64,000 nucleotides of DNA from GCA-002708315 sp963676635 (GCA_963676635.1 OY781105.1:2542001-2606000), one strand, 5' to 3'. Positions 26,948 to 36,528 are shown, counted from the first letter of the stretch. The notes: generated by a model not told the origin, from the sequence alone. Numbers and translations are program-made.

Positions 26948-27367
26948 TTATGGGTGCAAATTTACGTAATAATTCTCTTTGCGCCGCATAGTCTCTTTGT
27001 CCTCTGGAGTGTGATCATCGTAACCTGTCAAATGAAGGATGCCATGTGCCATCACTCTGTGAAGTTCATTAATAAATTCAATGGAAAATTTTGTTGCATT
27101 TTCATTAACTCTGTCTACACTAATATAAATATCACACGAAATAATATCTGGATTTTGGGATGTTGGAAACGTGATAATATCCGTAAAAGTGTCGTGATTT
27201 AAAAAGTCAATGTTGATAGAATGAAGAAAATTATCATCGCAAAAGATGTAATTAATTTCTCCCACAATATAATTCTCGTTGCGGATTATTTTTTCTATCC
27301 AAACATTTTCGTTATGATCAGAAAAATCTTTTAAGATAACTCCGGGTATTTTGGTAAAGGTAATCAT
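26948..27367 (-). CDS. ybeY: Endoribonuclease YbeY (rRNA maturation factor)
   Basis: YbeY is a zinc-dependent RNase acting in 16S rRNA maturation and ribosome quality control. The 139-residue protein has the conserved FTDIITFP strand and SCDIYISVDRV, then the metal motif HGILHLTGYDDHTPED with His108 and His112. At the position of the usual third His (+10) there is Asp118, with His119 next to it. The gene lies in the usual Bacteroidota order between the HATPase-like gene (14 bp upstream) and mnmG. Confidence 0.95.
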   Translation of the reverse strand: MITFTKIPGVILKDFSDHNENVWIEKIIRNENYIVGEINYIFCDDNFLHSINIDFLNHDTFTDIITFPTSQNPDIISCDIYISVDRVNENATKFSIEFINELHRVMAHGILHLTGYDDHTPEDKETMRRKENYYVNLHP

Positions 27368-27381
27368 CCGGAAAAGAATAA

Positions 27382-27867
27382 TTAATTTTCAACAGTAGTG
27401 TTTTCTTTTTTGGCAACTTTGAAATAGGATAGGAGGTGTTTTTTTCTTTCTTCGTAAATTTCTTTATGTAATGCGCTGATGTCGTATTCAAAAATTAACT
27501 GGCCAATATTGTTCATTGTAATGTTATCAACAGTGCTGTAAATTAAGAAAAAGTTTTTATCGGATTCTTCATTACTTAAGTTATCTATGCTAATAGGAGA
27601 TAGTAGCCTTAAACAAATTTCTTCAGCAATAGGAGAAAGTGTAAACTTGATGGTGCTGTAATCAGAGTTATATACAATTTCTAGTTTTTCACCATTTTGA
27701 TCTGATTCCGCAAGAAGGCTTAAAACCTCTGTCATTGATACTAAAAGATTCCCATAATAGGTTTCATTAATAAAAAGTTGGTCGCAAACTTTATCAATAA
27801 AAGATTCCATCTCTCTTATTGAGTCTTTTGAAATGTTAACAGTTAATGATTGGTTATTTATTACCAT
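27382..27867 (-). CDS. HATPase-like (anti-sigma/RsbW-type fold) protein
   Basis: The 161-residue protein, taken from MVINNQSLTVNIS, resembles serine/threonine-kinase-like ATP-binding proteins: an alpha/beta fold with the helix FINETYYGNLLVSMTEVLSLLAE in the place of the ATP-binding N box. The glycine-rich boxes are weak, so ATP binding is doubtful. A start at 27885 is also possible but overlaps the DUF4175 gene more. It is fixed between DUF4175 and ybeY, as in relatives. The partner protein and role are unknown. Confidence 0.7.
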   Translation of the reverse strand: MVINNQSLTVNISKDSIREMESFIDKVCDQLFINETYYGNLLVSMTEVLSLLAESDQNGEKLEIVYNSDYSTIKFTLSPIAEEICLRLLSPISIDNLSNEESDKNFFLIYSTVDNITMNNIGQLIFEYDISALHKEIYEERKKHLLSYFKVAKKENTTVEN

Positions 27868-30800
27868 CTTTTTTATCTTTTTCAAGTTTGTATAAATATT
27901 CTTTGTAAAGTTTCCTGTAATACGGTTTCAACTCTATTGGCTGAGTAATCAGGATTTCCTCACTTTCAATTTTCTCATTCTTATACTCTAAATTTATATT
28001 TTGGTTTCCATTTTTTTTGTTTTTTCCTTCTTTTGATTCTCTTTTATTTTCTTTTTCTCTTTCTTGTATGGCTTTGTCTGATTTAAGTAATCGGGTTTCG
28101 ATATTTTTTTGACGCTCGTATGTTGCTTGTGAGAGACGTCTGTTAATAAGATCGTCTTCTGTTTTTTTCATTTCTTCTGCTATTTTGTTAAGCGCGTCAC
28201 CATTTCCTCCTGATGATTCCAATTGGTCAATTAATTCTTGTAACATCCTGCGTATTTCACCTTGTTGTGCTGCCATACGTGCTAATTCTTCACTTTTTCC
28301 ATTTATTCCTTCTTTACCATCAGTGCCGCTTTTGTTCATTTTGCCCTTCATCCCTTTATTTAATCCTTGCTGTTGTTTCATTATTTCTGACATGGATGGT
28401 GATTGACCTTGTCCCGGGTTGTTGCACTTTGAACTCCCTTTTTGTCCGCCTTTCATTTGCATAGATTGTTGCATTTGATCTAATGCTTCTGCAAGCATTA
28501 ATGACAGGTTGTTAATGGACGTTAATGCATATTGTTGTTCTCTTGTTGTTTTACCCTGATTCTGTTCTTCAAGATAATCGAGAGAATTTGTTATATGTGA
28601 TTCTGCGTTTTTTGTTTCTTTTATAATAAACGTACGTACTGATGCCTGACGTTTACTGATAGCAATCAGTGAATCTTGTACAATACTGAAATCGTCTTTT
28701 AATGACTTTTGTTGTTCTCGCACATCATTGTTTTTTGGATCATTTTGCTCTAATATGGATAGTTCATTTATTAGATTTTCCTGTGTGAAGCTTATGTCAA
28801 GTAGATTATCAAGAATTCGTTTTATTTGTTCAATATCTTCTCCGGTCTTTTCCATCATGGCTCCCTGTAAATCCAAAGAGATGGAGTTTGCTAACTTTTT
28901 CATGCTATTGCCACTTCCTTCCTGACTTTCTGATGCTTTTTTCTTTTTACCTTTTTCCAGGTTTTCCATAGCATCATCCATCTGTTCGTTTATGTTATTA
29001 GAAGTTGCAGTATCATTTTCCATATTGTAAGGATCTTCAAGTTCCTTGTTTAATTTGTCGGCCTTTTCCAAATCTTCCATTATTTCGGAAAACTCTTTTT
29101 TTATGTCATTTTGTTGTTTAAGTGAAGATTCCTTTGAGATTTCTTTTTCTTTTGTCTTTTCTGAAAGCTTTAGCTGTTCTTCTGAAAGTTTATCTAATTT
29201 CTCAATGGTTTCATTTATTAATTTTTCATATTCAAGTTGTTTATATAGTTCAAGGTTTTGCTCTAGATTTTCCTTAAGATCTTCATTTTGATTTTTCATC
29301 TTTTCAAGGAAATCTTTTAGATTGTCTTTTTTAAGATTTTCGTGGAGCTCTTCTAATTCCTTCTTCATTTCTTCTGTGAAAAGCTCTTCAAACATCTTTT
29401 GCATTTCTTTAATCTTTTGTTGCAACTCCGGATCAATAGTTTTATTAATCATTTCTTCCAGTTCCTGAATTTCTTCATTTAGCTTTTTAAGTTCTTCTGC
29501 TTTTTTTTGCAGCTCCTTTGCCTGCTTAAACATATTTTCCATTTGCTGCTTGTCTAGCCAATCCATTTCTTTTTTATTGAACATTTCCATTTCTTTGTTC
29601 TCAATATTTCTTTCCAGCTGTTCAATAAGATTTAATGATTCTTTTATGTTTTTCTTTATATCATTTGAATTCTCTTCAATTTTATTCTCGATTTTATCAA
29701 TTTCTGGCATTCTCATGTAAAAGTTGTCAGATTTTGATTTTTTGTAGCCATTATAAATATCATTATCTTTTACTTCAAAATAGTATTGAACAGATTCTCC
29801 AGGAGCTAGACCAAAACTATCAACAATAACCTGATAATCAAAATTATAAACCGTGTTATCAAAGCTTGTTTTTAAAGCTTTCTTCTCCCAGTTATTGTCT
29901 GAATTATCCTTTTTAAAGTAGAAAAATAAGGAGATGAATCCATAGTCATCGGATATTTCCCCGGTATAGGCGATTCTCAGAGCGTTAAAATCTTCTTTAT
30001 ATTCATTTATTTTTATTACTGGATATTCATCCCTGACTGTTTCTATATTGAATTTTAATGTATCTGTACTTTCAAAGAAATCATTAACAGGAATTATTTT
30101 GTAAATGGAATTATTTTGAATCCGCTTTTCAAAAAGAAAATGATTTGCCTCTTCTGGTTTAAGGTCATAAATACTATCTTCAAAAATAAATTTTATAATT
30201 TTTGTATCACGTGTTATAATATTCCATTTCAGATTTGTGTTTTCTGGTATTAGTAAATCTCCTGTGTTATTTATGGTTTCATCTATTTTGGAAATATAAT
30301 GTGGATAATCAAGTACTATACTAAAATCTAAAATCATAGGGACTGGGAAAACCTTTATTGAATATTCAGGACTTGAATAATCGTCAGTAATAACTCTGAA
30401 TGATTTATTGTTGTCTATTTCCTTGTATGTATATGTATATAATCCAGGATTTTCTGCCAACATTCTATATGTGTATTCTCCATCATCAATCCATATTTTT
30501 TCTGGTATTTCTTCTCCTGATACTTGAATACTAATCTTAAAATTGCTGTGCTGTTTGCATGATAACACGTTATTTAACAGGGTAATAGAGTAGGGAAGAG
30601 GCTTGCTGTAATATTCGTTGTAGTTGATTATTCTTTCAGCCGGACTTGAAATGAATTGTGGTTTAAGTATAAGTATTAATGAGATTATTATTAATAGTGG
30701 AAGAATGTAATTAAGAATTCTAAGATTTGATTTGAATGTAACAGCTTTTCTAAATGAAATAGGTTTTATTTCTGTTGCTTTTTGTTCAATGCCCGCCAGT

Positions 30801-31180
30801 ATTAATTCTATATTTTCTTCGGTACTGTTTTCTTTAAGCTGTAGTGTATTTATAAGTTTATCATCTATTTCCGGAAAATAATTGCCTATTATTACTGCAG
30901 CTTCTTTATCGCTTAAAGTTTTGCCAAGTTTTAGAATTTTAAGAGCGGGGATAATTACTAAGAATACAAAAGTTACTGTAGTAATAATTATTGTTATATA
31001 AAACAGGATGGAGCGTATTATAGTACCAGACCATGAATAATATTCATATGCTGATATTACTAAAATTAAACCTGCTATTGTGCCAAGCATTATTAATAAA
31101 CCTCTAATAATTAAGTTTGTATAATACTTTCGGCGAAAGTTGTTTAGTTTCTTAATTAGTATTTGATAGGACGACTCCAT
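27854..31180 (-). CDS. DUF4175 family membrane/coiled-coil protein
   Basis: The 1108-residue protein has two membrane helices in the first 80 residues and a third near 150-170. A periplasmic beta-rich domain follows (about 180-490), then a very long Glu/Lys-rich coiled coil (about 490-760), and then a Gln/Met/Gly-rich segment with low-complexity runs (KMNKSGTDGKEG). The family is Bacteroidota-specific and always large; its function is unproven, with a structural or envelope-tethering role most likely. It leads the unit DUF4175, HATPase-like, ybeY, mnmG. A -7 element lies 24 bp upstream. Confidence 0.85.
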   Translation of the reverse strand: MESSYQILIKKLNNFRRKYYTNLIIRGLLIMLGTIAGLILVISAYEYYSWSGTIIRSILFYITIIITTVTFVFLVIIPALKILKLGKTLSDKEAAVIIGNYFPEIDDKLINTLQLKENSTEENIELILAGIEQKATEIKPISFRKAVTFKSNLRILNYILPLLIIISLILILKPQFISSPAERIINYNEYYSKPLPYSITLLNNVLSCKQHSNFKISIQVSGEEIPEKIWIDDGEYTYRMLAENPGLYTYTYKEIDNNKSFRVITDDYSSPEYSIKVFPVPMILDFSIVLDYPHYISKIDETINNTGDLLIPENTNLKWNIITRDTKIIKFIFEDSIYDLKPEEANHFLFEKRIQNNSIYKIIPVNDFFESTDTLKFNIETVRDEYPVIKINEYKEDFNALRIAYTGEISDDYGFISLFFYFKKDNSDNNWEKKALKTSFDNTVYNFDYQVIVDSFGLAPGESVQYYFEVKDNDIYNGYKKSKSDNFYMRMPEIDKIENKIEENSNDIKKNIKESLNLIEQLERNIENKEMEMFNKKEMDWLDKQQMENMFKQAKELQKKAEELKKLNEEIQELEEMINKTIDPELQQKIKEMQKMFEELFTEEMKKELEELHENLKKDNLKDFLEKMKNQNEDLKENLEQNLELYKQLEYEKLINETIEKLDKLSEEQLKLSEKTKEKEISKESSLKQQNDIKKEFSEIMEDLEKADKLNKELEDPYNMENDTATSNNINEQMDDAMENLEKGKKKKASESQEGSGNSMKKLANSISLDLQGAMMEKTGEDIEQIKRILDNLLDISFTQENLINELSILEQNDPKNNDVREQQKSLKDDFSIVQDSLIAISKRQASVRTFIIKETKNAESHITNSLDYLEEQNQGKTTREQQYALTSINNLSLMLAEALDQMQQSMQMKGGQKGSSKCNNPGQGQSPSMSEIMKQQQGLNKGMKGKMNKSGTDGKEGINGKSEELARMAAQQGEIRRMLQELIDQLESSGGNGDALNKIAEEMKKTEDDLINRRLSQATYERQKNIETRLLKSDKAIQEREKENKRESKEGKNKKNGNQNINLEYKNEKIESEEILITQPIELKPYYRKLYKEYLYKLEKDKKDGNK

Positions 31181-31204
31181 AGTTTGTCTTCAATATTTTT
31201 GAAG

Positions 31205-31212
31205 CAAAGATA
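31205..31212 (-). promoter_or_regulatory. Bacteroidota -7 promoter element for the DUF4175-mnmG unit
   Basis: TATCTTTG on the minus strand, 24 bp upstream of the start codon at 31180. Confidence 0.6.
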
Positions 31213-31225
31213 GGAATAGAGTTGG

Positions 31226-31253
31226 TTCAAAGTTCAAAGTTCATGATTCAAAG
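31226..31253. repeat. Tandem heptamer repeat, TTCAAAG type
   Basis: Four consecutive 7-bp units read TTCAAAG, TTCAAAG, TTCATGA, TTCAAAG. They lie just upstream of the DUF4175 promoter. Confidence 0.7.
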
Positions 31254-31501
31254 TTTGGGAATTGTCTGAAGTTACAGTGTCATAAGCTTTTTACTCTTAT
31301 TATTAAACAGACATTTAGAGCTTACATAATGTCTTTTTGTTAATTATTTTGGTTTGTTTTCTTCTTGTATAGTTCGCTTCATGATAGCTGTTATGATTTT
31401 AAATCGTTGTTTTATATGCATTATTTTTTGTCAATCAGGTAATAAACTATTCTCTTAATTACTAATAATTACTAATTTCGCAGCCTCAAACAAATTTCAG
31501 T
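31254..31501. other. Intergenic region upstream of the dipeptidase gene
   Basis: No reading frame is supported. One hairpin, AGACATT (31309) with AATGTCT (31328) followed by TTTTTG, looks terminator-like on the plus strand although no gene precedes it there. A near -7 element TAATTTCG lies close to 31475. Confidence 0.4.
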
Positions 31502-32203
31502 GTGAGATACTTGATTATATTAATATTATCTATAGGATTTTGTTCTGTTAGTGCTCAAAAGCAGACAAAATATGAATCGGGGATAAATGTAATTCGCGAT
31601 ACAGCTGAATATTGTTCACAAGTTAATGATTTTAGTGATGCTGAATTAGTAGATATCAGTGATTATATTCCTGAAATTAAACTGGATATGAGGTATGCAA
31701 CTGACAACAATTTCACTCATGAGGTAATATATGACACAGCTTTGGCTTTTGTTCGAAAACCTGTTGCTAAAGCTTTGCAATCAGTGCAGCAATCATTGAA
31801 TAAACAGGGTCTTGGTATTGTAATTATGGATGCTTACAGACCTTATGCAGCAACTGTAAAGTTTTATGAGGTTTATAATGATACAAATTTTGTTGCTTCT
31901 CCTTATTCAGGTTCACGTCATAACAGGGGAGCTGCAGTAGATATCAGTCTTATTGATCTTAAGACAGGTGAAGAAATACCAATGCCTACATATTTTGATG
32001 ATTTTAGTGAAAAAGCAAGTCCTGTTTATATGGATCTTTCTGAAGAAGTAATTAAAAACAGAGAATTGCTTATAAGCGAGATGAAGAAACAGGGTTTTAC
32101 TGTTTATCCAAGCGAATGGTGGCATTACGATTACAATGGCTGGGAAGTATTTCCTTTAATGGACCTTTCATTTGAGCAGCTTCTGGAAATAAAAAGAAAA
32201 TAA
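31502..32203 (+). CDS. D-alanyl-D-alanine dipeptidase, VanX/DdpX family
   Basis: The 233-residue M15-type zinc peptidase starts at a GTG and has an export signal (LIILILSIGFCSVSAQ). The zinc site is complete: SGSRHNRGAAVD with His140 and Asp147, and EWWHYDY with Glu205 as catalytic base and His208 as third ligand. DAYRPYAATVKF carries the family Arg. It should cleave D-Ala-D-Ala dipeptide in the periplasm, for recycling or scavenging. No VanA ligase or VanH is near, so a resistance role is not suggested. leuS follows after 14 bp. Confidence 0.93.
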   Translation: MRYLIILILSIGFCSVSAQKQTKYESGINVIRDTAEYCSQVNDFSDAELVDISDYIPEIKLDMRYATDNNFTHEVIYDTALAFVRKPVAKALQSVQQSLNKQGLGIVIMDAYRPYAATVKFYEVYNDTNFVASPYSGSRHNRGAAVDISLIDLKTGEEIPMPTYFDDFSEKASPVYMDLSEEVIKNRELLISEMKKQGFTVYPSEWWHYDYNGWEVFPLMDLSFEQLLEIKRK

Positions 32204-32217
32204 ATTATATATAAATA

Positions 32218-35010
32218 ATGGGATACGATTTTCAAAGGATAGAGAAAAAATGGCAGAAATACTGGAGTGATAAAGGCACATATAAAGCAGAGACTGGCCA
32301 CACTAAACCAAAATATTATGTATTGGATATGTTTCCTTATCCATCCGGATCAGGCTTGCACGTAGGTCACCCGTTGGGTTATATTGCTTCTGATATATAT
32401 GCCCGGTATAAGCGTCATAAAGGATTCAATGTACTGCATCCTATGGGCTATGATGCTTACGGATTACCTGCCGAACAATATGCCATTCAAACAGGTACTC
32501 ATCCTGAGATAACAACAAAGAAAAATATTAAGCGTTACCGCGAACAGCTTGACAAAATCGGCTTTTCTTTTGATTGGTCGAGGGAAGTTCGCACCAGCGA
32601 TTCTCAATATTATAAATGGACTCAATGGACTTTTATCCAATTGTTTAATGCATGGTATAATAATGCTTCCGGAAAGGCTGAGAACATTGATTCTTTGATA
32701 AAGATTTTTAGCGAAGGTGGTAATAGTAATGTTGATGCTGCTTGCTCAGAAACGGATCCTTTTACAGCTGATGAATGGAATAATTTATCAGAGAAAGAAC
32801 AACAGGAGCTGCTGATGAATTATCGTTTGGCATATCTTTCTGATACTATGGTTAACTGGTGTCCGGAACTGGGAACAGTGCTGGCAAATGATGAAGTAAA
32901 AGAAGGTCTTTCGGAGCGTGGTGGACATCCTGTTGAAAGAAAGGTGATGAAACAGTGGTCATTGAGAATTACTGCTTATGCTCAACGTCTTTTGGACGGC
33001 CTTGAAAAAGTCGATTGGCCTGAGTCTCTTATTGAGATGCAGCGTAACTGGATTGGCAGAAGTGAAGGTGCTTCTGTTTTATTTAAGGTAGATTCTGAAA
33101 AGGATCTGGAAGAGATTGAAGTATTTACTACTCGTCCGGATACATTGTTTGGTGCTACTTTTATGGTTTTGGCTCCTGAACATGAGCTTGTGGAAGAGAT
33201 AACAACTCCTGACAGAAAAGATGCTGTGGAGGAATATGTTACATGGGCGAAGAACCGTTCAGAGCGTGAACGTATGTCGGAAGTGAAAAATGTAAGTGGT
33301 GAGTTTACAGGTGCTTATGCTATTAATCCTCTTAATAATGAAAAGCTTCCTATATGGATTGCCGATTATGTACTTGCCGGTTATGGTACAGGAGCTATAA
33401 TGGCTGTTCCTGGTCATGATAGCCGTGATTTTACTTTCGCACATCATTTTAACCTCCCGGTGATTCAAGTGGTTGCGAAAGAAGATGAAGAGACTATTGA
33501 TACTGCCTTATGGGAAGAGTCGTATGATGCTAAAGAAGGGATTATGATAAACTCGGGGTTTATCAATGGAATGAAGGTAATGGATGCTATTAAAGCCACT
33601 ATCGCTGAAATTGATAAAATGGGTATTGGTCATGGTACTGTAAATTATCGTCTGCGTGATGCTATATTCAGTCGTCAGCGGTACTGGGGTGAGCCGTTTC
33701 CTGTTTATTACAAAGATGGTATGCCGTATATGCTTAGCGAAGATAAGCTGCCGTTATTGCTTCCTCCAGTCGACAGTTATCTGCCGACAAAAGAAGGAAA
33801 TCCTCCTTTGGCTAATGCAAAAGACTGGGTTACTGAAGAGGGATATCCATTGGAAACAAATACTATGCCTGGCTTTGCTGGTTCCAGTGGCTATTATCTA
33901 AGATATATGGATCCTCATAATGAAAAGGAATATTTTTCCAAAGAAGCTAATGAATACTGGAAAGATGTAGATCTTTATATCGGTGGTGATGAACATGCCG
34001 CTGGCCATCTTATCTATTCCCGATTCTGGAATAAATTTCTTTTTGATATAGGTCTGGTTTGTGAGGATGAGCCGTTTAAGAAGCTTATCAACCAGGGGAA
34101 AATTCAGGGACGATCAAGTTTTGTTTATCGTGTTGTGGGAACTAACCAGTTTGTTTCTTATGGACTACGTAAACAGTATCAAACAACAGCCTTACATGTG
34201 GATATTAATCTTGTTGATAATGATATTCTTGACACCGAAGGTTTTAAAACCTGGCGTGCTGAGTTTGCTGATGCTGAGTTTGTTCTTGAAGATGGTAAAT
34301 ATATATGTGGCCATGAGGTTGAGAAAATGTCAAAGTCGAAACATAATGTTCAGAACCCTGATGACTTGATTGAAAAATATGGTGCTGATACTCTTCGTCT
34401 CTATGAAATGTTTCTGGGGCCTATTGAACAGGATAAACCTTGGGACACAAATGGTATTGAGGGAGTATTCAGATTTCTGCGTAAGCTGTGGAGACTGTAT
34501 TTTGATGAAAATGATAATCTCATAGTTTCTGATGATAAAGCCAGTGATGATGAATTGAAATCATTACATAAGACTATTAAAAAGCTTAACTCTGATATAG
34601 AAAGATTTTCGTTTAACACAGGAGTTAGTGCCTTTATGATTTGTGTTAATGAGCTAAGTGATTTGAAATGTCATAAACGTGAAATTTTGGAGCCAATGGC
34701 TATATTAATTAGTCCTTATGCACCACATATTGCTGAAGAGTTATGGCAGCAACTGGGCTTTTCTGAATCTGTAAGCATTGCAGAATATCCGGTTCACAAT
34801 GAAGCATATCTTAAGGAAAATAATTTCGAATACCCTGTTTCTTTTAATGGAAAAATGAGATTTAAACTTAGTCTTCCTGTTGATATGTCAAAAGAAGACA
34901 TTGAAAAGTCTGCTATTGAAGCCGAAGAGGCACAGAAGTGGTTAGAAGGAAAAACTATCAGAAAAATTATTGTTGTTCCAAAGCGAATTATTAATATTGT
35001 AGTAGGATAA
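32218..35010 (+). CDS. leuS: Leucine--tRNA ligase
   Basis: The 930-residue class I synthetase charges tRNA-Leu. It has the HIGH-type motif SGSGLHVGHPLGY (HVGH at 48-51) and an editing domain including TTRPDTLFGATF and GYGTGAIMAVPGHD. KMSKS lies at 703-707 (VEKMSKSKHN), followed by the anticodon-binding region and a C-terminal domain ending in VVPKRIINIVVG. Its length is normal for Bacteroidota. It is probably co-transcribed with the dipeptidase upstream and the DUF3108 gene 11 bp downstream. Confidence 0.98.
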   Translation: MGYDFQRIEKKWQKYWSDKGTYKAETGHTKPKYYVLDMFPYPSGSGLHVGHPLGYIASDIYARYKRHKGFNVLHPMGYDAYGLPAEQYAIQTGTHPEITTKKNIKRYREQLDKIGFSFDWSREVRTSDSQYYKWTQWTFIQLFNAWYNNASGKAENIDSLIKIFSEGGNSNVDAACSETDPFTADEWNNLSEKEQQELLMNYRLAYLSDTMVNWCPELGTVLANDEVKEGLSERGGHPVERKVMKQWSLRITAYAQRLLDGLEKVDWPESLIEMQRNWIGRSEGASVLFKVDSEKDLEEIEVFTTRPDTLFGATFMVLAPEHELVEEITTPDRKDAVEEYVTWAKNRSERERMSEVKNVSGEFTGAYAINPLNNEKLPIWIADYVLAGYGTGAIMAVPGHDSRDFTFAHHFNLPVIQVVAKEDEETIDTALWEESYDAKEGIMINSGFINGMKVMDAIKATIAEIDKMGIGHGTVNYRLRDAIFSRQRYWGEPFPVYYKDGMPYMLSEDKLPLLLPPVDSYLPTKEGNPPLANAKDWVTEEGYPLETNTMPGFAGSSGYYLRYMDPHNEKEYFSKEANEYWKDVDLYIGGDEHAAGHLIYSRFWNKFLFDIGLVCEDEPFKKLINQGKIQGRSSFVYRVVGTNQFVSYGLRKQYQTTALHVDINLVDNDILDTEGFKTWRAEFADAEFVLEDGKYICGHEVEKMSKSKHNVQNPDDLIEKYGADTLRLYEMFLGPIEQDKPWDTNGIEGVFRFLRKLWRLYFDENDNLIVSDDKASDDELKSLHKTIKKLNSDIERFSFNTGVSAFMICVNELSDLKCHKREILEPMAILISPYAPHIAEELWQQLGFSESVSIAEYPVHNEAYLKENNFEYPVSFNGKMRFKLSLPVDMSKEDIEKSAIEAEEAQKWLEGKTIRKIIVVPKRIINIVVG

Positions 35011-35021
35011 TATTAATCGAA

Positions 35022-35825
35022 ATGAATTCATTGCTGCGCAATTTTGTTGTCTTTCTTGTGCTGCTTGTATGGGGCAGTATTAAGGCACAGGATACTATTG
35101 ATAACAGTGCGTTCAAAACCGGTGAATACCTCAAATACCGTGTTTATTATAGCTCTCCTGTAGGCAATTTCACTGCCGGTGAAGCTATTCTTACAGTTGA
35201 AAACTGGAAAGATCCCGAAAGGGGCAGACTTGATGATATTTACCACATTACCGGTGAAGGTAACTCTGTGGGTATGTTTAATTGGTTTTTTAAAGTTCGT
35301 GATAAGTTTGAGTCATTTGTTGACACAAGCACATTGTTACCTCTATCTTTTATACGCCAAACCAGAGAAGGTAGTTATCGACAGTTTGACAGGGTTCATT
35401 TCGATCGTGAAACGGATATTGCTACTACAAATGGTAAGAATCCCATTAGCGTACCTCCGGATATTCACGATTTTGTTTCAGCGCTATACTATATGCGTAC
35501 TCTTGATATTGAGGATTTTAATGCAGACAGTTTGTATAACATTAACTTTTTTCTTGATGATTCTGTTTATGTTTCTGCCGTAAAATATGAGGGCAAAGAC
35601 ATACTTAAAACAAAGTGGGGAAAGATTAAATGTTTGAAAATAGCACCAATGATGGCTTCCGGGGAAGTTTTCGCTGAGAAATATCCTATGTATGTATGGG
35701 TTAGTGATGACAAAAATCATTTACCTGTTTTGGCTGAATCTGCTGTAATTGTGGGTTCGGTGAAGATGGAACTAATTGAATATGGTAATCTTAGAAATCC
35801 GTTAATGCTTGAATTTAAAAAATAA
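35022..35825 (+). CDS. DUF3108 domain-containing exported protein
   Basis: The 267-residue protein has a signal peptide (FVVFLVLLVWGSIKAQ) and a beta-rich DUF3108 domain: TGEYLKYRVYYSSPVGNFTAGEA near the start, later HDFVSALYYMRTLD and KTKWGKIKCLKIAPMM. DUF3108 proteins are periplasmic beta-barrel-like domains of unknown role found across Bacteroidota and Proteobacteria. It lies 11 bp after leuS, but such linkage does not reveal a function. Confidence 0.85.
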   Translation: MNSLLRNFVVFLVLLVWGSIKAQDTIDNSAFKTGEYLKYRVYYSSPVGNFTAGEAILTVENWKDPERGRLDDIYHITGEGNSVGMFNWFFKVRDKFESFVDTSTLLPLSFIRQTREGSYRQFDRVHFDRETDIATTNGKNPISVPPDIHDFVSALYYMRTLDIEDFNADSLYNINFFLDDSVYVSAVKYEGKDILKTKWGKIKCLKIAPMMASGEVFAEKYPMYVWVSDDKNHLPVLAESAVIVGSVKMELIEYGNLRNPLMLEFKK

Positions 35826-35906
35826 ATAGGTTTTTAGTTTTAAATTTCAATACAAATCACATTACTTTTTACACGATTTGAATTTAAATAGTTTAGAAAA
35901 AATGTG

Positions 35907-35914
35907 TACTTTTG
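35907..35914 (+). promoter_or_regulatory. Bacteroidota -7 promoter element for tRNA-Lys
   Basis: TACTTTTG lies 36 bp upstream of the mature tRNA 5' end, so transcription probably starts about 30 bp before the tRNA. Confidence 0.65.
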
Positions 35915-35950
35915 CCGCTGCTTTTTAATAAATGATATTTTATTAAATAA

Positions 35951-36023
<73 letters not shown>

Positions 36024-36033
36024 CAAGATAAAT

Positions 36034-36067
36034 GCCGCTTACAACTTATTTGTAAGTGGCTTTTTTG
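36034..36067 (+). terminator. Rho-independent terminator after tRNA-Lys
   Basis: GCCGCTTACAA pairs with TTGTAAGTGGC (one wobble) around a 5-nt loop, followed by TTTTTTG. It starts 11 bp after the tRNA. Confidence 0.9.
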
Positions 36068-36168
36068 TTTTTTATTACTTGCTAAAGTAAATCAACAAAG
36101 CACTAAGCCAACTTTCCAAAGATCTTATTTCGATTCGATAAATATTATTGATAATATGAAACGCTTGT

Positions 36169-36300
36169 TTTCACTTGTGTAAAGTTATAATTTCACTTGT
36201 TTAATTAATGTTCTGATGCGCATCAGAAACGATCCTGATGCGCATCAAAATGAATCCTGATGCGCATCAAAAACTATTCTGATGCGCATCAGAAATATGT
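36169..36300. repeat. 22-bp periodic array A (six units; palindromic core TGATGCGCATCA in four)
   Basis: Six consecutive units keep an exact 22-bp period. The first two (36169, 36191) contain CACTTGTGTAAAG and CACTTGTTTAATT. The next four (36213, 36235, 36257, 36279) each begin CTGATGCGCATCA, a perfect 12-bp palindrome, followed by a variable 9-nt tail. There is no open reading frame and there are no spacers of CRISPR size. The array lies 146 bp downstream of tRNA-Lys and 229 bp upstream of pspC. Confidence 0.9.
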
Positions 36301-36528
36301 TTAATGCTTACAAAAGGTATAGTGCGACTTCTTTAAATAATAGATTGTTGAAGTGAGAATTTATAAAATGAATTTTCTTTTTCTTAGTTTTAATTTTAAT
36401 ATTGAAAAATTCATGGTCTTCTTTTGTGCAATCCCCGAAAAAATACAACCATTCACCGAAATTGTATTCTGCACATCACAGGTCACATGTATATTTGCTT
36501 CATTAAAAAACAATTAAATATCAAAAAC
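36301..36528. other. Non-coding leader region upstream of pspC
   Basis: No supported gene. An in-frame extension of pspC to 36424 exists, but the better start is 36529. The only clear signal is the -7 element at 36490. Confidence 0.45.
36490..36497 (+). promoter_or_regulatory. Bacteroidota -7 promoter element for pspC
   Basis: TATATTTG lies 31 bp upstream of the ATG at 36529, which argues against the longer upstream start at 36424. Confidence 0.6.

Noticed and set aside
31502..32203. Vancomycin-resistance gene vanX
   Set aside because: No vanH, vanA or vanRS neighbours; the exported form and housekeeping context suggest a chromosomal D-Ala-D-Ala dipeptidase.
36213..36300. CRISPR array
   Set aside because: The period is only 22 bp, the variable tail is about 9 nt, and no cas gene is in the window.
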